From: Cervus elaphus | Taxonomy: Eukaryota; Chordata; Mammalia; Artiodactyla; Cervidae | Assembly: GCF_910594005.1 (NCBI RefSeq) | Contig: NC_057825.1 | Coordinates: 52,979,037 to 53,043,036 of the forward strand | Reading direction: 5' to 3' | DNA: 64,000 bases | Shown: piece after piece, positions 56,956-64,000 of the stretch | Numbering within the stretch: position 1 is the first letter of the stretch | Layout: every line of letters starts with the position of its first letter | Translations under genes and position numbers: made by a program | Notes under the pieces: generated by a model | What the model saw: the letters and a program-made list of their open reading frames with translations, nothing else | Told to the model about the DNA's origin: nothing | Database searches by the model: none

Positions 56956-57500
56956 GATTGCATGTGTTTGACTGCATGTACTCCCCTTTACCAAAATCAC
57001 ATATATACTGTCCTTCCCCCTTACCTCTTTGGCACTGTTTCTCAGAGCTGTCTGAGATGCTGTCTCCTGGGCTGCTATCCTCATATTATCCCAAATAAAA
57101 CTTAAGCTGCAATTTTCATATGGAGTTTTTTTTTTTTTTTTTTTAAAGTGGACAATCTTAATTTCTTAAGATAAATTAAAAAACAACTTTTTTTTTTTAA
57201 TGAAAGATAGAAATCCTTCCTTCCTGACACATCAGCATCAGTAATTATAATAAGAAGGATTCTGGTTCAACATGCTGAAATGTTCAAGTGAGGAGTCAAA
57301 TGATTTGTTCTGCCTTTATGAAGTGAAGGGATATACCAGCTCCTAACAGTTTGGTTGGACCGGCAATGTCATCATGTTCAGGAAATTTGATATGGTGATA
57401 ATTACCCTGGCTGTATGACTTTCACCACCTGGAAGATGACTAAGATGAACTTGATGACCCCCTCATTCTGACTAAATTTTAGACAGATTTCTTCCTAACC

Positions 57501-57725
57501 AGGAGGTATTCCAGGTGGCTCAAGTGGTAAAGAATCCAACTGTCGAAGCAAGAGATGCAGGAGACACAGTTTCAGTTTCAATCCCTGGGTTGGGAAGATT
57601 CCCTGGAGTAGGAAATGGCAACCTGCTCCAGTGTATTTGCCTGAAAAAGTCCATGAACAGAAGAGCCAGGTAGGCTATAGTCCATGGTGTCACAAAAGAC
57701 AGACATGACTGAATAGCTGGGGACA
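57501..57725 (+). mobile_element. Bov-tA SINE, forward, with TSD
   Basis: It runs from GTATTCCAGGTGGCTCAAGTGG to GACATGACTGAATAGC. Flanks cttcctaacc (57491-57500) and cttcctaaac (57726-57735) match at 9 of 10. It lies between the two inverted arms. Confidence 0.9.
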
Positions 57726-57746
57726 CTTCCTAAACTTAGGTTCTGG

Positions 57747-57789
57747 TATCTCTTCATATCTAGAAAAGCACTAAAATTCTTCATGATGA
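57747..57789 (+). repeat. 43-bp direct repeat, copy 2
   Basis: It is the same-orientation partner of 56675-56717, with 41 of 43 bases identical. Confidence 0.9.
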
Positions 57790-57809
57790 TGAGCACTTAC
57801 TTTAGAATA

Positions 57810-58165
57810 TGTTTAATTGCAAGTGAGGTTCTCCAAAAATCTTAAAATCCTCTTGCCAGTTTCAGGATCCAGAAATGTCTTTCTCAAAGACGGGGGAGCT
57901 GTCCTTCTGAAATATAATAAAAAAGGAAGATGGTTCTCTACCTCCCAAGTCCCTGTAGGCTGGGAAAAGCCTAAGGTAGATAAGCAACTATTAACAAGCT
58001 GCAGATGGCCTAATCACGTGGACAGACCTCTCAGCTAAAGCCTCCAGTACTTTTCCACTTGCTCATTCTAGCTATTAAATCTCTCCTACATTTTGTTTCA
58101 GTGAAATTGAGTTCGATTTTTCCTCCCTATTGCAATAGGGATGCTTAAATAAAGCATACTATAGC
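57810..58165 (+). mobile_element. ERV LTR-like sequence, forward
   Basis: GCTGGGAAAAGCC, GATGGCCTAATCACGTGGAC, TTTCCACTTGCTCATTCTAGC, TTCAGTGAAATTGAG and CCCTATTGCAATAGGG lead to an AATAAA at 58148-58153. This resembles the 3' half of a retroviral LTR. An open frame at 57817-58038 lies inside and is not a gene. Confidence 0.5.
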
Positions 58166-58241
58166 CTTGATATCTCTAGAGTGAATTCAGTTCATGCATG
58201 CATCCTGTCTTCTGAAATTGAGAAAAAACATAATCATAACT
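58064..58241 (-). repeat. Inverted repeat, arm 2
   Basis: It is the partner of 56766-56955 in opposite orientation, and the two arms are separated by about 1.1 kb. It contains the AATAAA of the LTR-like sequence above, so arm 1 carries that signal in antisense. Confidence 0.92.
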
Positions 58242-60689
58242 GAAGTACTGTTCTGATTCATATGGAAATTATTCTTCAAATTTTGACATTAAAAAGTCAG
58301 GATATATCCTTTAGCCTGTGTTTTGAATAAGTTTTTTATTGTCTCCATATTGCCAATGAAATAAGATGGCAGAAAAGAAAATACTTGTATAAGTGATAAT
58401 ACTTTGGGCTCAACATAGATATAAATAATCTGTTATCCAGTATGATTTCTAAGAAGACTTAGGGCTACAAATCTACCACATTCTGATTTTGCACTTTCAG
58501 TTTACTGATAGAGGTAACAATAAAATTTGTGAATTCAAAAAGTCTCAGCTGATAGTTAAGGAAAATCTTCATAGACACTTTTCATCAGCATGAGAGAGTA
58601 GAAGCTAGTGGCAGATGAAGGAGAGAAAAGAAAAAGAATCCCATGTGGAGAGAAGGGTAACTTAGCTGGCTCTGAACAGTGGAGTTTCAAAGAATATCTT
58701 TGGTTAGTTTCCTCCTTTTGTAAACTATTAAATTTACTATTAAATTAAACTATTAAACTATTAAATTGTCATTAGAAATATGACAAATGAAAATTGTAAA
58801 CATAGGGGCTGACAAATTGTTGAAGTCATAGCCTTCAATTCCAAAATTTATGCCCAAGTTCACTAACAAGGAAGTCTGTATTTCTCTATTTAAAAGAAAA
58901 GGAAAAAAAAAAAAAAGATAGATTCATTTACCATAATAGTTTTTGCTTGGGTTTATTTAGTTAGCGAACAGTTTTCTCACTTTACAGAGAAAACAAAGAA
59001 TAATTTATTTCCTTTGACCTAGAGGGGCCTTATGCATAGAATAGAGATTCACCATCTAAGAATAAATCTAAAGAAAGCTTCATTTCCAAACCCCCATTGA
59101 AAGGGGAAGAGGAAGGCATCTTCCCCCCATCCACCACCCTTTGGAAAGTGTTGCTACTTCTACTACCACATAGAGAGGTCTATTCATTTCAGGGAAGAAA
59201 GTAAGTATCCATCCACAGGTTTGCCAGATTCTGGGGAGTTCTGGGTCAGTGGACACTAGTTAAGTGGGGATAACAATCCCACAGTGCTTTCCAGCAAGTG
59301 CATGAAAACAGAAATAAATATGTGTCTTGTTATGTTACTTCAGATTACAGTGGGAAGAAAACTAGAGAACTTCATTCATATGATATTGACTGAACATCAT
59401 TTCAATGCTTGTCAACAGCAGCCAATTAAAAGTCCTGGCTGCTCAAGCAAAGATATCCTTCCAAATCACTCAAACGCAGTCACTAAGAACCAATTATACT
59501 CCTAGTTTAACTTTCCATTTGCATCTAAATTAAAAACTAAAGACATAATTCTGTGGAATTGTGGAATCCTGTGTATATTTTAGGACCAAGATGCTTCATG
59601 AAATTTAGGAGAGAAGATGACAACTAAAGAGACAAAAATTATCACCAGTCTTTGCTTATAGGTTCCAGGGACCAGGTGCATCCCTCTCAGGATAGGTGGG
59701 GGATGAAGATCTCTTGATCATCAGTGGGCAAGCCCAGGTCCTAAAGTTTCCTGGGTGTTGCTGTAGATGAAGTCTATGCCTCATTTCCTTTGTCCAAATA
59801 AATGAATGACTTTCTAGCCACCAAATGCCGACTACTGATTTTTTCCATTGTGCATAATTACTTCAAATCTTGAAATCTTAAAAGAAAGTCAGTGCCACTG
59901 TTTTTTTTTGTTTGTTTGCTTGTTTTGTTTATAGGACTTAGATTCAGAAGTTAATATAATTGAATCTACTCCCTACCTTTCTTAGCCAAGAGTTGTCAGT
60001 TTTCAGCCAAATCTGGACATGTGAAATTAATAGATTGGAGTATAAAATACTTGCCTGAAGTCAGATTGAGGCCAATAGCATTTCCAACTGTGTTTGCAAA
60101 TCCCAGCCCAGGTGGCCAGAGCACACCCAGCCAACTGCAACTGTGCTGCTTTGAAATGGAGCTTTGGGCCTTATAAGTAGTATGAGATCAAGCTGTGACT
60201 CCAAACAGGCTTTTATTTTCCTATTGTATGGTCAACAAACAGCTATTAGACCGATTTTTTCCAAGCATGACAATAAATATTTTTTCTCTGTTTAAAAACA
60301 CGTAAGCTCTTAAATCTTTTGTTTAGAAGGAGAAGCTGAATCTTTAGAAAAACCACTGGTTTAGGCTATTATGTTTATGAATTGAAGGTCCATGAAAATA
60401 AACATGTTGTGATGCCCAAATATATTGTTTCACTTCCTTTGTGATTCTTTTATTTATGAATGAATGAAATATGTAGCGATATTTTAGTTGAAATTTTGAT
60501 TTTTGTATTTTTGATTTAACACATGGGTTCCATGGGAGTGACCAGTATCTTCTTTCTATAGTTTCCAGTGTTTAATCAAGAGTAAAGACTCCTTTAGACG
60601 GAAACACAGTGATGATAACTCCTTATTATTGGTACTCTTAAAAAATGGCCAAGTACTTTAGATCAATTTACAGTTTATTTTATTTTATT
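58242..60689. other. Unassigned DNA, 2.4 kb
   Basis: A TAAACTATTAAAT-type repeat (58721-58767), an A run (58901-58917) and a TTTG-rich tract (59900-59932) are present. About 60060-60250 is a little more GC-rich. No gene or named transposon is recognised. Confidence 0.4.
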
Positions 60690-60769
60690 TTTTTTATCTT
60701 TTTATTTTTTAATTTTTTTTCATTTATTTTTATTAGTTGGAGGCTAATTACTTCACAACATTGCAGTGT
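60690..60769 (-). mobile_element. L1 3' tip, reverse, very short
   Basis: A long T-rich tract is followed by CATTTATTTTTATTAGTTGGAGGCTAATTAC and ACATTGCAGTG, the antisense of the last bases of ruminant L1. Only about 50 bases beyond the tail were copied. Confidence 0.75.
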
Positions 60770-61018
60770 AAAATCCTATAATTATGATCTGGATAGTAAG
60801 TTCAAGCACAGGAAGTTGTAATATTTTAACATTTTGATTTTTAAAAGCAGTTATTTCATACTGTTCAATCTAATAAATATCCCTGACTTCATTTTGCCAA
60901 AGATAGGTTAAGTCATGTGCTCCAAAAAGATACAAAGGCTGTAAAGAATTCAGCTAGTGTTCAGCACAGTCTCTTTTGAGTTCAAACTCAGCATTAATTT
61001 GAAAATATACTGATTCAA

Positions 61019-61249
61019 CTCTAGGCTTTCCAAGTGGTGCCAGTGGAAAATAACTCTTCTGCCAATGCAGGAGTTGCAGAACACTCAGATTGGACTCCTG
61101 GATTGGGAAGATCCCCTGAAAAAAGAAATGGCAACCCACTCTAATATTCTTGCTCAGAAAATCTCATGACCAGAGGAGTCTGGCAGGCTAAAGTCCATAG
61201 GGTTGCAAAGAGTGAGACATGACTGAAGTGACTTAGCACACAAGCATGC
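61019..61249 (+). mobile_element. Bov-tA SINE, forward
   Basis: It runs from GGCTTTCCAAGTGGTGCCAGTGG to CATGACTGAAGTGACTTAGCAC and is more diverged than most copies. Flanks atactgattcaa (61007-61018) and atactgacttga (61250-61261) match at 9 of 12. Confidence 0.9.
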
Positions 61250-61361
61250 ATACTGACTTGAGTGTTTATTTATGTCATGACCCTTAAGTTCTAGTTGTTT
61301 CCCCAATTATTTTAACTTGGTAAATAATGTGGTTGAAGTAAGAGTCCTAAGTAAAGGTTGA

Positions 61362-62430
61362 TTTCTTTTTTTCAAATTGAGGTATAATTGACATATAGCA
61401 TTATATTGGTAACCAGGTAAATGACATGATTCAATATTTGTATACATTGCAAAATTATCACCACAATAAGTCTAGTTAACATCTGTCACTATACATAGTT
61501 ACATATTTTTGGTGTGGAATGACAGCTTTTAAGATCTCTCTTGATAGTTTTCAAATATGCAATACAGGATCAATAATTAAGGTCACCATTCCGCACATTA
61601 CATCTCCATAACTTGCTTAGTTTATAACTGGAAGTTTGTACCTTTGACCCCTTTCACCCAAGTCCTCCTTCCCCCAGCCCATAACTCTGGCAACCACCCA
61701 TCTGTTCTCTTTTGTATCTATGAACTTGAAATTTGTTTTTTTAAGATTTTCGATATAAGTGAGATTATGCAGCTTTTGTTTTTCTCTGCTTGGTTTAATT
61801 GTACAAAGTAAATTCAAGGTCCATCCATTTTGTCACATGCACACGCAAAAGATTTAATTCTTCTTTTTTTATAGTTGAGCAATATCCCATTGTGTGTTTA
61901 TGTGTGTGTGTGTGTGTGTGTATTTTCTTTATTCAGTGGACACTTCAGTTGTTCCCAAACTCAGCTATTGAACATAATGCTGCACTGTATATGAGTATGC
62001 ATGAATTTTTTTTTCATGTTAGTGTTTAATTTTCCCCAGACATATTCCCAAAAATAGAGTTGCTGATTTCTATAAAACTTCCATTTTTAGATTTTTAAGA
62101 AACCTCTATACTGCTTTTCACAGTAACTATACCAATTTTCATTTTGGCTAACAGTATACAAAGTTTCCTTTTTCTCCACATCCTCACTAACATTTGTTAT
62201 TTCTAGTCTTTTTATGATAGCCATTCTGACAGGTATGGTGACATCTCATTGTGATTTTGTGCATATCTCTGATGACTACTGATGTTGAGAATCTTTTCAT
62301 GTTCATATTGGCCGTCTGTGTATCTTTGGAAAAAAGGCTAGGTAAATCTTCTGCTTATATTTTAATCACATTTGTGGGTTTTTTGCTGTTGAGCTGTATG
62401 AGTTTTTAATGTATTTTAGATACTGTCTCC
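61362..62430 (-). mobile_element. Old L1 3' UTR and ORF2 end, reverse
   Basis: Antisense order is clear: AAATTGAGGTATAATTGACATA, GGTCACCATTCC, TCTGGCAACCACCC, GTCCATCCATTTTGTC, CTTTATTCAGTGGACACTTCAG, TTTCTCCACATCCTCACTAACA, GATAGCCATTCTGACAGG and TGTGATTTTGTGCATATCTC. A GT repeat at 61890-61922 sits inside it. It is an old mammalian L1 with no surviving frame. Confidence 0.85.
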
Positions 62431-62822
62431 TTATCTTTTCTTATGCTTTAAACTACATGCACTTAAGCCTTTTGAGTTAGGCTTTAAGTACAGAGCAACA
62501 CTTCAGGATCAAATAAACAAAAACTCATACTCCCCAAGAAATCATATGGAAAGTTTCCTGGACTTAGTGTCAATTTCAACTGGGTCTTGAAAACCAGATG
62601 CCAGTTTGGAATGTGGGGAGGGGAGTTTATTCTCAGTGCACCTACCTATGCAAGTGTTAGAATGATCTTTTCTAAATAACATTTAAACTGGCTTCCTCAG
62701 TGCAGATTTTTGGCTTTTCATATTCCTCTTTCTCTCTTGTTCCTGACAGTTCTAACCTGAGTCTGCCTCTGCGAGCTCTCTTCAGTACATTCCTACATGG
62801 TCACAGTTAAATGTGATCAATC
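62431..62822. other. Unassigned DNA
   Basis: Nothing recognisable was found between the old L1 and the terminal BovB. Confidence 0.4.
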
Positions 62823-64000
62823 AAATGCAATCTCAGAAACGACAGAATGATCTCTATTCATTTCCAAACCAAACCATTCAATATTACGGTAATCCAAGTC
62901 TACGCCCCGACCAGTAATGCTGAAGAAGCTGAAGTTGAATGGTTCTATGAAGACCTGCAATACCTTTTAGAACTAACACCCTAAAAAAGATGTCCTTTTC
63001 ATTACAGGGGACTGAAATGCAAAAGTAGGAAGTCAAGAAAAACCTGAAGTAACAGGCAAAATTTGGCCTTGGAGTATGGAATGAAGCAAGGCAAAGGAGA
63101 ATAGAGTCTTGCCAAGGGAATACACTGGTCATAGTAAACACCCTCTTCCAACAACACACGAGAAGACTCTACACATGGACATCAACAGATGGTCAACACC
63201 AAAATCAGATTGATTATATTCTTTATAGCCAAAGATGGAGAAGCTCTATACTGTCACCAAAACCAGACAGGGAGCTGACTGTGGCTCAGATCATGAACTC
63301 CTTATTGCCAAATTCAGACTTAAACTGAAGAAAGTGAGGAAAACCACTAGACCACTCAGGTATGATCTAAATCAAATCCCTTATGATTATACAGTGGAAG
63401 TGAGAAATAGATTTAAGGGTAGATAGACAGAGTGCTTGATTGAACTATGGACAGAAGTTCATGACAATGTACAGGAGACAGGTATCAAGACCATCCCGAA
63501 GAAAAAGAAATTCAAGAAAGCAAAATGGCTGTCTGAGGAGGCCTTACCAATAGCTGTGAAAAGAAGAGAAGCAAAAAGAAAGGGAGAAAAAGAAAGATAT
63601 ACCCATTTGAATGCAGAGTTCCAAATAATAGCAAGAAGAGATAAGAAAGCCTTCCTCAATGATCAGTGCAAAGAAATAGAGGAAAACAATAGAATGGGAA
63701 AGACTAGAGATATCTTCAAGAAAATTAGAAATACCAAGGGAACATTTCATGCAAAGATGGGCTCAATAAAGGACAGAAATGGCATGGAACTAACAGAAGC
63801 AGAAGATATTAAAAAGAGGTGGCAAGAATCCACAGAAGAATTATACAAAAAAGATCTTCATGACCCAGATAATCACGATGGTGTGATCACTCACCTAGAG
63901 CCAGACATCCTGGAATGTGAAGTCAAGTGGGCCTTAGGGAGCATCACTATGAACAAAGCTAGTGGAGGTGGTGGAATTCCAGTTGAACTATTTCAAATCC
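62823..64000 (+). mobile_element. BovB, forward, running off the window
   Basis: It is 5'-truncated within the endonuclease (GCAATCTCAGAAACGACAG) and continues through the linker to the start of the RT (GGTGGAATTCCAGTTGAAC) at the window edge. The GDWNAKVG block is broken: the tryptophan codon is TGA at about 63013. Several frameshifts are present. The frame at 63235-63426 (SDHELLIAKFRLKLKKVRKTTR) is the longest clear remnant. Confidence 0.9.

Larger units (their letters stand above)
56450..57125 (+). mobile_element. ERV LTR, forward, 3' part recognisable
   Basis: The right part is a clear LTR R/U5 region: TATATACT near 57002 as a TATA-like element, then CTCAGAGCTGTCTGAGATGC, TCTCCTGGGCTGC and an AATAAA signal at 57094-57099 followed by ACTTAAGCTGC. 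The left part (from GGCACGAGGTGTGG) may be its U3. Inside lie the direct and inverted repeat segments shared with 57.7-58.2 kb. No viral coding sequence is adjacent. Confidence 0.55.

Noticed and set aside
57817..58038. A 73-codon frame as a small gene
   Set aside because: It lies wholly inside LTR-like sequence, has no recognisable domain, and is of chance length.
1..64000. A previously undescribed multi-gene biological system
   Set aside because: No cluster of coding sequences exists in the window. The notable signals are retrotransposon insertion structures and local rearrangements.

Overview
This window is non-coding, AT-rich nuclear DNA from a ruminant, most likely a pecoran such as a bovid. 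The organism call rests on repeat content. There are at least twelve copies of the RTE-type LINE BovB, about twenty Bov-tA SINEs, two older CHR-type cetartiodactyl SINEs, and ruminant-type L1 3' ends. Older mammalian relics (MIR, L2-like, MaLR LTRs, old L1) lie between them. I could not narrow it to a species. I found no host protein-coding gene, functional RNA gene, CRISPR array or bacterial-type operon. Every long open frame I could interpret is a broken retrotransposon frame or an antisense reading of one.

Layout. 1-5 kb: unique DNA, a reverse Bov-tA, a BovB whose 5' part is inverted (1201-3340), and a 5'-truncated BovB (4168-4744). 5-10 kb: mostly unique, with a 59-bp tandem duplication, two forward Bov-tA copies, a 5'-truncated L1 with a 13-bp target-site duplication (TSD), and a MIR. 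10-21 kb: a 1.5-kb forward BovB (10180-11730), then a dense set of mostly reverse Bov-tA copies and short BovB 3' ends. 21-24.4 kb: an AT/TG/CA satellite, two successive L1/HAL1-type ORF1 relics split by a CHR SINE, an old reverse L1 and a reverse MaLR element. 25-31.2 kb: a BovB block that resolves into one full-length-spanning, 5'-inverted insertion (26333-31198) with near-identical 13-bp TSDs, itself interrupted by a second BovB with a perfect 13-bp TSD. 31-41 kb: MIR, LTR copies, a third inverted BovB remnant, an L1 carrying a 5S rRNA fragment at its 5' end and a nested solo LTR, a forward L1 3' end, and Bov-tA copies. 41-56 kb: mainly unique DNA with scattered L1, L2-like, SINE and MLT1-like relics, microsatellites and a reverse BovB (50364-51805). 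56.4-58.3 kb: LTR material with linked direct and inverted repeats. 58-64 kb: unique DNA, old L1, a Bov-tA, and a forward BovB cut by the window end.

How the parts work together. The sequences that can be read are relics of retrotransposition. BovB and L1 supplied endonuclease and reverse transcriptase. The Bov-tA and CHR SINEs carry tRNA-derived heads; Bov-tA bodies are known to derive from BovB and presumably used its machinery. The copies examined carry frameshifts, stops or active-site substitutions, so I see no intact autonomous element.

The most interesting observations concern insertion mechanism. Three BovB loci have an inverted 5' segment, the signature of twin priming known for L1. 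One L1 insertion has a 5S rRNA fragment in inverted orientation inside its TSDs. One locus has a 120-bp near-identical inverted repeat coupled to a 43-bp direct repeat. I see no evidence for a new multi-gene system. Family names were assigned by recognition without database searching, so element boundaries are good to roughly 5-20 bases unless a TSD fixes them.
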